A DNA stretch of 32,578 bases from Candidatus Babelota bacterium (GCA_022707425.1 JAKJAQ010000006.1:1-32578), one strand, 5' to 3'. Counted from the first letter of the stretch, positions 24,047 to 32,540 are shown. A program made the numbers and translations. The notes: generated by a model from the letters alone, not told the origin.

Positions 24047-24049
24047 CAA
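24021..24049 (-). promoter_or_regulatory. Promoter candidate for the DOT1-like gene
   Basis: Minus strand: TTGATT (24044-24049), 17-base spacer, TATGGT (24021-24026). It lies on top of the dnaN promoter in the opposite direction, so the two should compete for RNA polymerase. Confidence 0.45.
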
Positions 24050-24089
24050 TAAAATGTAGCGCAGAAAATAAAGAAATTGAAGGAATGCC

Positions 24090-25217
24090 ATGGCGAACAC
24101 TTTTTTCGTAGAACAGAAAGAACTTTTTTCTATTCTTTCATCGATGCAGCCAATTTGTTCAAAAAGAACAACACTTGATACCACTTCTTATATTTTGTTT
24201 CAAGTTGGTCATCGTGAGCTTATTTTAAAAAGCACCGATTTAGAAGTGAGTTTGCAATCTACGTGCTTATTGCGTTCAAGTACACTTAATGAATCAATTT
24301 CATTTTTAGTACCTGGCAAACGAATTTTTGATTTGGTAAAAGAACTTGATGGTGAAATTGAGTGCACACTTAAAAATAACCAATTTTTTATTAAATCAGG
24401 AGTCGTTAATGTGGGGCTTCATATTAAGGATGCGCAAACATTCCCACCATTTCCTGAACGTATTGAAAATTTGATGCAATTAGAAGCGCCATTTTTAGTT
24501 GAACTGATTGATAAAGTTGCCTTCCTTATTCCACCACACAATGCAAATCCAGCACTCAATGGTTTGTTTTTAGAGATTGATAATACTGGATTGAAAATGA
24601 CAACTACTGATGGTCATTGTTTAGCGCAAGTATATACCACTAAATACATACTTGAAGGATCGCATCGCTGGTTGCTTCCAAGGCGCGCTGTTTTTGAAAT
24701 TAAAAAGATTTTAGAAAATGCACCATCTACCACACTTTTTTTGGGTACGTGTGGTAATCAACTCGTGTTTTCAGGAGAAACATTTAATTTTTTCACTAAA
24801 CTACTTGCAGATCAGTTTCCACAGTATGCAGCAATTTTGGAAAAAACAGATTTTCTGCCAGCAACGCTCGATCGCGCTCACTTTTTGAAAACATTGCGTC
24901 GATCGGCCTGTTTATTGTCAGGTCAATTTTTGGCTACACAATTTGGATTTGATAATGACCGTTTGTATGTTTCAATGGAAAATAAAGAAGTTGGTTCGCT
25001 CAACGAAGAATTAGCACTCGATGCTTTTAAAGCAGCACGTTTAGATATTCGTTTTTATGCGCCATATTTATTGTCCGGATTGCAAGCATTTTCTGATGAT
25101 AAAATAACCGCCTATTTGAAGAATTCTACTAAGCCAATTATTTTTCAAGCAGAAAAAGATGCATATCACATTACCTATTTAGTTATGCCCATTTCACCAA
25201 CACAACATGCGCAATAG
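24090..25217 (+). CDS. dnaN: DNA polymerase III sliding clamp (beta subunit)
   Basis: The 375 residues follow the three-domain beta-clamp plan. They include ERTTLDTTSYILFQ, ELILKSTDLEVSLQ, FLVPGKRIFDLVKEL, ALNGLFLEIDNTGLKMTTTDGHCLA and the C-terminal MPISPTQ (compare MPMRL). The clamp ring tethers DNA polymerase III and other DNA enzymes. AAGGAA precedes the ATG and a consensus promoter lies upstream. recF follows 8 bases later, the usual dnaN-recF pair. dnaA and gyrB, which often flank this pair near oriC, are not adjacent. Confidence 0.96.
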   Translation: MANTFFVEQKELFSILSSMQPICSKRTTLDTTSYILFQVGHRELILKSTDLEVSLQSTCLLRSSTLNESISFLVPGKRIFDLVKELDGEIECTLKNNQFFIKSGVVNVGLHIKDAQTFPPFPERIENLMQLEAPFLVELIDKVAFLIPPHNANPALNGLFLEIDNTGLKMTTTDGHCLAQVYTTKYILEGSHRWLLPRRAVFEIKKILENAPSTTLFLGTCGNQLVFSGETFNFFTKLLADQFPQYAAILEKTDFLPATLDRAHFLKTLRRSACLLSGQFLATQFGFDNDRLYVSMENKEVGSLNEELALDAFKAARLDIRFYAPYLLSGLQAFSDDKITAYLKNSTKPIIFQAEKDAYHITYLVMPISPTQHAQ

Positions 25218-25225
25218 GTGTTGAT

Positions 25226-26311
25226 TTGCAAATAGGTGCTCTTGAGCTGAAAAATTTTCGTTGTTTTCCTGTACTTGAATTGGAAATTAATGCGCCGCTT
25301 GTTTTGATTAGCGGTACCAATGGTTCTGGAAAAACATCGCTTCTTGAAGCGCTCCATTATGCGTGTTATTTGCGTTCGTTTCGAACGCATGTGCCACGTG
25401 AATTATTACTTTTTGATCAATCTACCTTTTTTATTAAATTGGCAATGCGCTCAGCTCAGTTTGAACATGAATTGCAGGTTGGTTTTTCAGCAAAAAAAAA
25501 GCTTGTGAAAATCGATCATCAACCGATCAATTCATATAAAGAACTTATTGATTATTATCGCACTATTACCCTTACGGAAGATGATTTGCTACTCATTAAA
25601 GGCGGGCCTGATGGGCGTCGCCTTTTTATTGACCAAGCAATTATGCTCCATGATCCACAATTTGTTGTTCAACTGCGCACATTAAAAAATTATGTTCAGC
25701 AGCGAACAGCATTACTCAACCGAACACATACTATTGTGGATGATTCGTATGTCTTTTGGACACAGCAGCTTTTTGAACAATCTCAATTGGTTCAACAGAA
25801 GCGAATACCACTTTTATTGAATCTTGAAAATCGAGTGAATCAATTGCTTGAATCGTTCAATAGTGGCGCAACTATTCAGTTGCGATATCATGCTAAAAAA
25901 AGCATTAGCGATAGTACTTGGCCTGATTGGTTTGCCCAGTATGAGCATCAACTGCCAACGCAAGAATATATATTGAAACGGTCACTTTTTGGTGCACATG
26001 TTGATGATGTTGAGATTTACTTCAAAGGGCATCAGGCAAAAAACTTTGCCTCCCGCGGTCAGCAAAAGCTGATTTTAATGCTTCTAAAGTTGGCTCAGTT
26101 ACAAGAATTAAAAGCACTCAAGGGAGATGCGTTGTTACTCCTTGATGATTTTATGAACGATTTTGACAAACCGACCGCCCAAAGACTGATTGGCCTGATA
26201 AAAGAGCTTTGTTGCCAGGTTATCTTTACTTGCCCGCTTGAGGTTGGGTATAGTGAACAGCTCTTGATGGAACAAGGGTGCCAAAAGATTGAGCTAAAGG
26301 ATCGTCAATAG
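25226..26311 (+). CDS. recF: Recombination mediator RecF
   Basis: This 361-residue SMC-like ATPase has Walker A GTNGSGKT (30-37) followed by SLLEALHYACYLRSFR, the signature SRGQQKLILMLLKLAQ and Walker B LLLLDDFMNDFD. RecF with RecO/RecR loads RecA at single-strand gaps, which ties it to the recA gene in this window. The start is a TTG with AGGTG about six bases upstream; no ATG lies near the N terminus. A bulged hairpin terminator follows at 26333-26356. Confidence 0.95.
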   Translation: MQIGALELKNFRCFPVLELEINAPLVLISGTNGSGKTSLLEALHYACYLRSFRTHVPRELLLFDQSTFFIKLAMRSAQFEHELQVGFSAKKKLVKIDHQPINSYKELIDYYRTITLTEDDLLLIKGGPDGRRLFIDQAIMLHDPQFVVQLRTLKNYVQQRTALLNRTHTIVDDSYVFWTQQLFEQSQLVQQKRIPLLLNLENRVNQLLESFNSGATIQLRYHAKKSISDSTWPDWFAQYEHQLPTQEYILKRSLFGAHVDDVEIYFKGHQAKNFASRGQQKLILMLLKLAQLQELKALKGDALLLLDDFMNDFDKPTAQRLIGLIKELCCQVIFTCPLEVGYSEQLLMEQGCQKIELKDRQ

Positions 26312-26332
26312 CTCTATTGACACGCTGAAATC

Positions 26333-26356
26333 AAGTGCTAAAAACAGCCACTTTTT
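26333..26356 (+). terminator. Terminator of dnaN-recF
   Basis: AAGTGCT (26333-26339) pairs with AGC-CACTT (26346-26353, one bulged base) across a short A-rich loop, followed by a T run (26352-26356) and further AT-rich sequence. It lies about 20 bases after the recF stop. Confidence 0.5.
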
Positions 26357-26369
26357 ATAATTATACCGG

Positions 26370-26398
26370 TTGACAATGAATAAAGAAAAAGATAGAAT
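26370..26398 (+). promoter_or_regulatory. Upstream promoter of orphan small-RNA unit
   Basis: Perfect TTGACA (26370-26375), 17-base spacer, TAGAAT (26393-26398). No coding gene follows on this strand before a strong terminator. A 14-base palindrome (GGTTAAAATTAACC, 26411-26424) lies just past the expected start site. Confidence 0.7.
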
Positions 26399-26456
26399 AC
26401 TGGTAATCAAGGTTAAAATTAACCCTGAAATATAAGCAAATTAAATAATTAAGAAT

Positions 26457-26484
26457 TTGACATTTGAGCAATTTTAATTATACT
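26457..26484 (+). promoter_or_regulatory. Second promoter of orphan small-RNA unit
   Basis: Perfect TTGACA (26457-26462), 16-base spacer, TATACT (26479-26484). Transcription would begin near 26491 and reach the terminator about 110 bases later. Confidence 0.65.
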
Positions 26485-26490
26485 TTATGA

Positions 26491-26601
26491 TGCATTGAGA
26501 GAGAGTAAAAAATCGATCTCAAAGCATTTAACATAGGCTTCATTACTACTCTCCTTTTTTCCACCGCATTGATTTAACCGTCAATGCGGTGGTTTGTTTT
26601 T
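26491..26601 (+). ncRNA. Putative orphan small RNA
   Basis: A transcription unit without a plausible open frame: two promoters upstream, then about 110 bases (or 200 from the first promoter) ending in a 12-bp terminator. Within it GAGAGTA (26501-26507) pairs with TACTCTC (26547-26553), which is followed by CCTTTTTTCC, so the RNA has two stable hairpins. It lacks the conserved apical loop of SRP RNA, and I see no tmRNA or RNase P signature. The class is unknown; it could be a regulatory small RNA or a diverged 6S-type RNA. Confidence 0.55.
26561..26601 (+). terminator. Strong Rho-independent terminator of small RNA
   Basis: A perfect 12-bp stem (26561-26572 with 26581-26592), 8-base loop, then TTTGTTTTT. 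On the minus strand no T run follows the stem, so it is directed at plus-strand transcription, not at the thioredoxin gene. Confidence 0.9.
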
Positions 26602-26605
26602 ATGC

Positions 26606-27007
26606 TTATTTTTTCATCTGCATTATTTTCTTTTTAATATCTTCTTTTCTAAGAACACCAGCAGCACGGTGTGTTGCAATTTCTTTGCCATCTTTAAAAA
26701 ATACAAATGTTGGAAAACCATGAATTTTATGCGCAGAAAAAAGTTTGATTACTTCAGGATCACCGTAGCTTATTTTTAGAAATTTTACATCAGGAAATTC
26801 TTGTGCTAATTGTTCAAATGCGCCTGATTGTTCAAACTGTTTACAATGCACACATGTTGGGCTGAAAAATTCTACTACCACAATAGGTGCTGTATCTAAA
26901 TGTTGGTTGAATTGTTGCTGGTTTTTTACGGTCATTACTGCTCCATGTGCAGTAGTTACCATGCACAGAAAAGCTGCTGTGCTCATCATCTGTTTGAATA
27001 GGTTCAT
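26606..27007 (-). CDS. Exported thioredoxin-fold protein
   Basis: This 133-residue protein has a signal peptide (to about AHG at 20-22), then one thioredoxin domain. It shows VVVEFFSPTCVHCKQFE with active site C52-V-H-C55, KFLKISYGDPEVIKLFSAHKI, and the cis-proline motif HGFPTFVFFKDG. The CVHC pair is uncommon (CGPC in thioredoxin, CPHC in DsbA); the His before the second Cys usually makes such proteins more oxidising. It likely handles disulphides of exported proteins, which fits the many exported neighbours. AAGGAG precedes the ATG. Confidence 0.9.
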   Translation of the reverse strand: MNLFKQMMSTAAFLCMVTTAHGAVMTVKNQQQFNQHLDTAPIVVVEFFSPTCVHCKQFEQSGAFEQLAQEFPDVKFLKISYGDPEVIKLFSAHKIHGFPTFVFFKDGKEIATHRAAGVLRKEDIKKKIMQMKK

Positions 27008-27048
27008 AATACTCCTTCTTTGTTTAAAAGACTCTTACTCTCTCTATG

Positions 27049-27078
27049 ATTTTACTAGTTGAATTAATGTTAAATCAA
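27049..27078 (-). promoter_or_regulatory. Promoter candidate for the exported thioredoxin
   Basis: Minus strand: TTGATT (27073-27078), 18-base spacer, TAAAAT (27049-27054), about 40 bases before the start codon. Confidence 0.45.
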
Positions 27079-27114
27079 TTATTCTGTTTTATCCTTTTTT
27101 GTATCATTTTTTCG

Positions 27115-27143
27115 TTGCTTTTTTTTGATCAGCCCTTTAGATT
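27115..27143 (+). promoter_or_regulatory. Promoter candidate for the subtilase
   Basis: TTGCTT (27115-27120), 17-base spacer, TAGATT (27138-27143), about 40 bases before the ATG at 27183. Confidence 0.45.
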
Positions 27144-27182
27144 GAAGAGCGCACTTAATCGTTCTTAGTGATGAGGCATGCG

Positions 27183-29546
27183 ATGAAATGGTTATATTTT
27201 TTTTTACTCTACACCAGTCAACTCGTTCAAGCAACTGCGCTTAATTTGCCGGCAGAACAATCAGTACAGAATTGCGCACGACACCTAATTGTCCATTTTC
27301 CTGAGCTCGTTAAAGGACGAGAGAATATGCACGATACTATTGAGCAATCGCTTACAACTATTAATAATCGCCTTATTGCTCAAGGATATTTAAAACCCCG
27401 CACACAGAATGTAAATAATCAAGGGTGGTTGCATTGGTTTAGTAGTTCATTACAAAATATGTACTACAAATTATGGTATTATACCTATTGCTCGAGTTAT
27501 CCTGATCAAGAAAATTATACTTTTTTCGTTCGACGCGATCCACATTTTGGATTTTACACACTCTATATTCCTGATGGTGTTCCGCAGCATATTTTTGCAT
27601 TATCTGTCTCAACGATTTTTAAAGAACAGAATCTTGAATGCTATATTGACCGTGATATTCCGGTCTATTTAACACAACATCAAGAAATTGCTCCATCTAA
27701 CAGTTCTTTAACGTTATCTGAAGTTGAAGAATACAAAAAAAAATCTGATGAAAACGCTCCTTCAGCGCTGTTTTGGTGGCATGCTTCATTTCCCACCACT
27801 GGTTTGGTGCTCAAAAAACCCTATTATCCACCACATTATCCCTATTTGCCACATTTTTTTTCATTGTGGGATTTAGCACCACATAAGGGTGCTGGTATTA
27901 CGGTTGCGTTGGTAGATACCGGTGTTGCTGCGTTTGATGTACCTACTAACCCGCGCTATGTTAAACATCGCGATCTAACACTCAAAATACCGGGAATTGG
28001 TCTTGATAATTTTAATGTGATGACAGCAGCGCCTTATGCGCCAGAAGGTCTTGTACAGCACATTAAGCCGTATATTAAAGAAGCAGATGATCAACTCGAA
28101 ACCAAAATTACCTTGTGGTTGTACCAACAAGCGGTTGACCATAATACAGCAGGAATAAAAGATTATTTAATTAAAAAAGGGAGTGCTGAAATTCTTGATG
28201 ATATTGGTAATTTAAATTCAAAAGGTACTCAACTTCTTACTTACATCATGCAATCACTGAGTTCGTATGCAATAGGTTGGCTGGCGCAACCGTACAATCG
28301 ATATGCAATTCTCAATTTTCTTCCTTCACCCTATTTGAACAATGACGCATTGGGCATCATGGCAACACATGGAACACACACCGCTGGCATCATTGCTGCT
28401 TGTGCCGATAACAATAATCAAGGATTGCATGGTATTGCACCGCAATGCCAACTCATTCCCATAAAAGCATTCGACGAAAAAGGGATGAGCACTAAATCAA
28501 TACTTTTTAGCGCACTAAAAAAAGCAGTTGCCTGTAATAGTGATATTCTTAATTTGAGTTTAAAAATAGCGGATCATCTTGATGTTAATCATGAATCGAC
28601 ACAATTGGTTGAAAAAATGTTGGGGCTAGTGCCATACGTTATTGCTGCTTGTGGTAACGATGGTGATCCTGCAAAACCAGGATACTCCGGACTTCACATT
28701 TCATATCCAGCACGTTTTGAGACCGTTGCGTTTGATGTTGGCGCATTTGGGATTGAAAACAATGTTGCATTTATTCCACCATTTTCGCAATACGAACCAA
28801 ATCAGGGACCACTCTTTGTTGCTCCTGGGTTGCATGTGATTAGCACTGGTATTGAGTCATACAAACAACAACCATGTTCATATTTATTTCGCAGTGGAAC
28901 TTCAACAGCATCATCAATTATGAGTGGTTTTTTAGCATTAGCGCTAGGTGAATTTAAAGATAAACTCAGCAAAGAAGATATTTTAAAAACATGTTATCAT
29001 TCAACGTTTAAGTTAGCAGACGACGATGAATGGCGAACAAAAACAGTCCTTGGCGTTATTGATATGCGCACTGCGCTGTTTGTGTTGCATTGTCTTGCAG
29101 AACTTAAAACAAAAAAAATTAATCGTACGACCGATCAACTTTTAGGTGCAATTTTTTATTTAATAGACGAACCAATGCAGAAGTATGCAACTGAAAATGG
29201 TAATTTTAATTTTAAAAAAGATTTTATGAAAGTTATTCAACTCTCATCGAACAATCCAAAGCCAGTGCATTCTTTTTCTCCTCCCCAATCGGTTGCAGCA
29301 GCAATTGAGCATATAGTACAACCAATTTGTGCTTCGCTTGAATTACCAGAAAATACGAAAAACAATGAAGTGATGATTCAACTTCATACTCTTGTTAATG
29401 GGCCTTCCAGCAGCAGTGCTTTGCCTGATTACGCACGACAAAAGCTAACTCAAGCATCAAAGCCAACCGATCAATGGTTGGTACAAGCACAAGAAATGCA
29501 ACGGAAATTGGTAGCATCTCTTACACCAGCAGATAATCTTGCGTGA
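27183..29546 (+). CDS. Large exported subtilisin-like serine protease (S8)
   Basis: With the ATG at 27183 (GAGG six bases upstream; in-frame GTG 27168 and ATG 27171 are alternatives) the protein has 787 residues. A signal peptide (MKWLYFFLLYTSQLVQATA) leads into a propeptide-like region of about 200 residues. The S8 domain has Asp245 in VALVDTGVA, His396 in THGTHTAGI, an oxyanion Asn in AACGNDG and Ser574 in SGTSTASSIMSG. The Ser motif departs from the usual GTSMAAPHVAG. About 150 residues separate Asp and His, much more than usual, because of a helical insert (about 265-385). A helical tail of about 180 residues follows the domain. A secreted protease acting on envelope or host proteins is likely. 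Confidence 0.9.
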   Translation: MKWLYFFLLYTSQLVQATALNLPAEQSVQNCARHLIVHFPELVKGRENMHDTIEQSLTTINNRLIAQGYLKPRTQNVNNQGWLHWFSSSLQNMYYKLWYYTYCSSYPDQENYTFFVRRDPHFGFYTLYIPDGVPQHIFALSVSTIFKEQNLECYIDRDIPVYLTQHQEIAPSNSSLTLSEVEEYKKKSDENAPSALFWWHASFPTTGLVLKKPYYPPHYPYLPHFFSLWDLAPHKGAGITVALVDTGVAAFDVPTNPRYVKHRDLTLKIPGIGLDNFNVMTAAPYAPEGLVQHIKPYIKEADDQLETKITLWLYQQAVDHNTAGIKDYLIKKGSAEILDDIGNLNSKGTQLLTYIMQSLSSYAIGWLAQPYNRYAILNFLPSPYLNNDALGIMATHGTHTAGIIAACADNNNQGLHGIAPQCQLIPIKAFDEKGMSTKSILFSALKKAVACNSDILNLSLKIADHLDVNHESTQLVEKMLGLVPYVIAACGNDGDPAKPGYSGLHISYPARFETVAFDVGAFGIENNVAFIPPFSQYEPNQGPLFVAPGLHVISTGIESYKQQPCSYLFRSGTSTASSIMSGFLALALGEFKDKLSKEDILKTCYHSTFKLADDDEWRTKTVLGVIDMRTALFVLHCLAELKTKKINRTTDQLLGAIFYLIDEPMQKYATENGNFNFKKDFMKVIQLSSNNPKPVHSFSPPQSVAAAIEHIVQPICASLELPENTKNNEVMIQLHTLVNGPSSSSALPDYARQKLTQASKPTDQWLVQAQEMQRKLVASLTPADNLA

Positions 29547-29551
29547 GTAGA

Positions 29552-30289
29552 TTAGTAAAAAGTGATAATTGTTGCCGCAATAGTGAGCAATAAAAATAGT
29601 GGCCAATAAATTAATTTCGGAATGAGGTTGTGCTCATATTGTATAAACCGACCACCACGATTAAAAATAAACAAACTACTATTAATTGCCATTGCTGTAA
29701 TGTATAAATAACAAATAAAATAAAATGATTCCATGTAGCTAATGCCAATGATATCGGTCGTTTGTCGTAATGAAATATGACTCAAAATAAGCACAAATAA
29801 TAAGCCACTCAATACGGTTAAAATATTTAAATTAGTAAATCCAATTAAATTGACGTACTGCTCTTTCTTTGAAAATGAAAGCAATAAAATAAAAAGAATA
29901 ATCAAACTCATTACAATCAAAATAAGGTACGTAATAAACTCGCCAATTAGTTGCCGTTGAGCAATAAATGAAAAATTAAGTTGCGCAATTGGTTGTGTTG
30001 TAGCAGCTTGCGCTAAACCAAGCGTTGTTTTATAACTCATTAAACGATAATCAAAAAAGGCAGTGTAAATATTCCAGTGTGGGATTTTTATTGCGCGAGA
30101 TAGTCCCGGCAATAAGGATGGGTTCATGAGCTCGTATGAGCCAAAATCGGGAATAAGTAAAATGTGTTGACTTAATTGTTGTGGATGAGCAATGCGTAAA
30201 TTAAGATGACGATGATCAAATGGATAGGTGAGCAGTGTTACTGTTTCATAAATTTTACACGAAAATTGCCAACAAATTCGTTCATCCAT
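29552..30289 (-). pseudogene. Cache-pLGIC protein, C-terminal half (channel domain)
   Basis: This frame encodes the end of the extracellular domain and the membrane part of a pentameric ligand-gated ion-channel-like protein. It shows the Cys-loop-region hallmark TYPFDHRHLNLRI, then LLIPDFGSYELMNPSLLPG and WNIYTAFFDYRLMSY. Four hydrophobic helices follow: M1 after RQLIGEF, M2 NILTVLSGLLFVLILSHIS, M3 ISYMESFYFICYLYITAMA, and M4 at the C terminus. The first ATG lies at 30289, but the frame is open upstream to about 30371, and its translation there (LLLPDAFNLQTKEIS) continues the fold. It overlaps the next entry by 52 bases in another frame, so the two are one gene broken by a frameshift near 30341-30350. 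Confidence 0.75.
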
Positions 30290-31596
30290 TCCGTCAATAA
30301 TGTGTGAAATTTCCTTTGTTTGCAGATTAAATGCATCTGGTAATAAAAGGATCGCTCTAATCGGTCATGAACTCCTTTTGTGTATTGTTGCCAGAGATAT
30401 CCATTAATCAATGCAATCGGTAAAAGTTCATTTGCTTCACGGGTAAATTCGACATTTTCAAAAAAGATGCCGGTAGGAATGGTTAAGAACGGTTTATTCG
30501 TTTGAATATTTTGTTGATTTAAAACATTAATGAACGCTTGTAATTGTGCATTATCAACGACCATTTTATAATTAACGTGCTTTTCGCGGGCGCGCGTAAA
30601 TCCTACATACCACAAGAATCCAAGTTCAGCCATGCATGCAAATGAAATCAAGATAACCATTATCCACCATGTAAAAAAAGTATTCAGTATAGAGCCAACA
30701 ATGATGAACAATAAGCAGACAGTAATGAGCAAGCTCGCACTCATCTTTATAATGTGTTGTCGCAATTGATCGGTGCTTTGTTGAACAAAATTATATGGAT
30801 ATGCAATTGTTGAAACAGTCCAAGAAGTGTTGTGCACTGGTGCAGTTGCAAGCCATACTGATTGCCCAATTGCCGCGTCTTTGTAGTTAATTAATGTGGG
30901 AGCGTTTTTCTGCAAATTTTGAGTTATCGTTTTTCCAATAGTACTCTCATGTTCAATGTTCAGTTGATCGAAGATGGTATTTTTCATTGGCACATAATGG
31001 TCAAATTGATGAGCAATAATATTGCCACTCTTATCAGTTAATACTGAATAACTCGTAGAATCGGCATGTGCTGATGATAAAATATTTTTTAAAAAAGAGA
31101 GGGGAATAATAAAACCAATTCGTTCATCATTTGGTAATCCAAACCAATGTGTAATGACCCATTGTTGTACAGATGTAGAAAAGTATGGGTCTGACCACGT
31201 GTTGTGATCTGTTGCGATCGATTCAGGAAGGAGTTGTATGACGCTCTCCTTTTTGACCAGTTCAACAGCATGAGCGGTGGTGGTAGGTACTATGATTAAA
31301 CCACTCAGCAATTCTTGATTCATTAGAAATTGTTTTGATTGATCAATTATAAGTTGTTGGGAAGTAGATTTTACTTGTTGAGTATAATGTGCTGCTAATT
31401 GATCAATTATAGATAGTTGATTGGTAAAATCTTGCCCAACTGTTTTATTGCCCAACGTAATTGTTTCTTGCAAATCCGATTGTAATTTGTGCCAAAAAGT
31501 ATAGTAATTAAATATAAATCGAACGCTCAGTGCTCCACTGAAAACGAACAGGATTACTAATATAAAAAACGAAGGTTTACGGAGCGTAGAAGTCAT
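30238..31596 (-). pseudogene. Cache-pLGIC protein, N-terminal half (sensor domain)
   Basis: This frame encodes a transmembrane helix (about 11-30), a periplasmic Cache/PDC-like sensor region (about 35-270, containing YSVLTDKSGNIIAHQFD and VWLATAPVHNTSWTVSTIAYP), and two further transmembrane helices. The first strands of a pLGIC-type ligand-binding domain follow (TIPTGIFFENVEFT, GYLWQQYTKGVHDRLERS). Past about 30350 the frame leaves the homologous path and stops at 30238. I take the ATG at 31596, with AGG 11 bases upstream; a TTG at 31668 and ATGs at 31635 and 31617 would extend it. The intact protein would be about 720 residues: TM, Cache, 2 TM, channel. I recall similar Cache-pLGIC fusions in other bacteria. 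A sequencing error, programmed slippage or real decay could explain the break. Confidence 0.7.
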
Positions 31597-31808
31597 TTTT
31601 TGGTACCTATTTTGCATTACATAATTTTTTAACATAATAATGATTATCGGCTGTTTTAGTTTTCCCAATTATTTGGCAGTCTGCTTCACCACTATAAAAA
31701 AAATCAATGTTTTTATGTGAAAATGAATCTAGTAAACTCTTGCATCTTTAGTTGATTGATCAGTAATTTTAACCTGTTTTAACTGATGTATTTTGATGGG
31801 AGAGAACC

Positions 31809-32156
31809 ATGGCGATAAAAATTCACAAATCTGGTCTAGAAAATGCGATGCGGTTAATAAACGCTGGTGAAGTAGAAACATTTGATGCTGATTGGAATGA
31901 AGAAAAGCCCACACTTGAAGAGCTTGTTTATTTTATTAATCATCATGATATGAGTGAATATGGTCGCTGGTTTCTAGGTATCGACGATAAATTTCCCGTT
32001 GATACCAAAGAGCATTACGTGTTTCCGTACGGTGATTTAAAAACAGTGCAAAAATGTGCATTGGTTAATACTCTTAATGAAGCTCAAAAAAGTAACCATC
32101 AAGAAATTGCACATACCGCAAATCAATTAATTCAGATGATTGATAAAAAGAAATAA
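31809..32156 (+). CDS. Small conserved-looking hypothetical protein
   Basis: This 115-residue acidic protein has no signal peptide or membrane segment. The compact central part, EYGRWFLGIDDKFPVDTKEHY, then VFPYGDLKTVQKCALVN and a final helix ending QLIQMIDKKK, has the look of a conserved single-domain family. I vaguely recognise the pattern from uncharacterised bacterial proteins but can name none. GGGAGA lies about five bases upstream of the ATG. It ends exactly where the convergent gene ends (32156/32157). Confidence 0.75.
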   Translation: MAIKIHKSGLENAMRLINAGEVETFDADWNEEKPTLEELVYFINHHDMSEYGRWFLGIDDKFPVDTKEHYVFPYGDLKTVQKCALVNTLNEAQKSNHQEIAHTANQLIQMIDKKK

Positions 32157-32540
32157 TTAATGCGGTTCCTCTTGGGGTTGGTTTGCTTTTATCAAATTCA
32201 TAATGCATTGTGCTTGTAAATGATTATATTCACTCCATGTTGGAAAAAGCGTTTTCATTCCATGCATAAATATACCACCAGTTGTTGCTAAACCAAGAGC
32301 CATCCGTAATTGCCATGGCCATGTACCAGTAGAGTTATCAATCGTAAGTGCTTCCAGCGTAAGTCCCAATGAAGAAATGCTTAGTACAATAAATGGAACG
32401 AATCGAAGCCAAGGAATGTCCTTTTTGGCTACTTCGTTTTCTCTTTCTTTCAAAATTTGATCGGCATAGCGAAAATATCGTTGATAATCACTATTATTTT
32501 CAAGAATTTGTGATTTTTGAAAGGCAAATAAAGAACGCAT
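32157..32540 (-). CDS. Small membrane hypothetical protein
   Basis: This 127-residue protein has a polar N terminus (about 1-45), two hydrophobic helices (about 46-66 and 78-98) and a short polar C terminus. It has a topology of two membrane passes with both ends on the same side. No family recognised. The start at 32540 is plausible but its upstream region is cut near the window end, so a slightly different start or an upstream operon partner cannot be excluded. Confidence 0.65.
   Translation of the reverse strand: MRSLFAFQKSQILENNSDYQRYFRYADQILKERENEVAKKDIPWLRFVPFIVLSISSLGLTLEALTIDNSTGTWPWQLRMALGLATTGGIFMHGMKTLFPTWSEYNHLQAQCIMNLIKANQPQEEPH

Noticed and set aside
26376-26435. Short open frame (19 residues) within the recF downstream region
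   Set aside because: It starts inside the promoter spacer with no ribosome-binding site, so it would not be on the predicted transcript.
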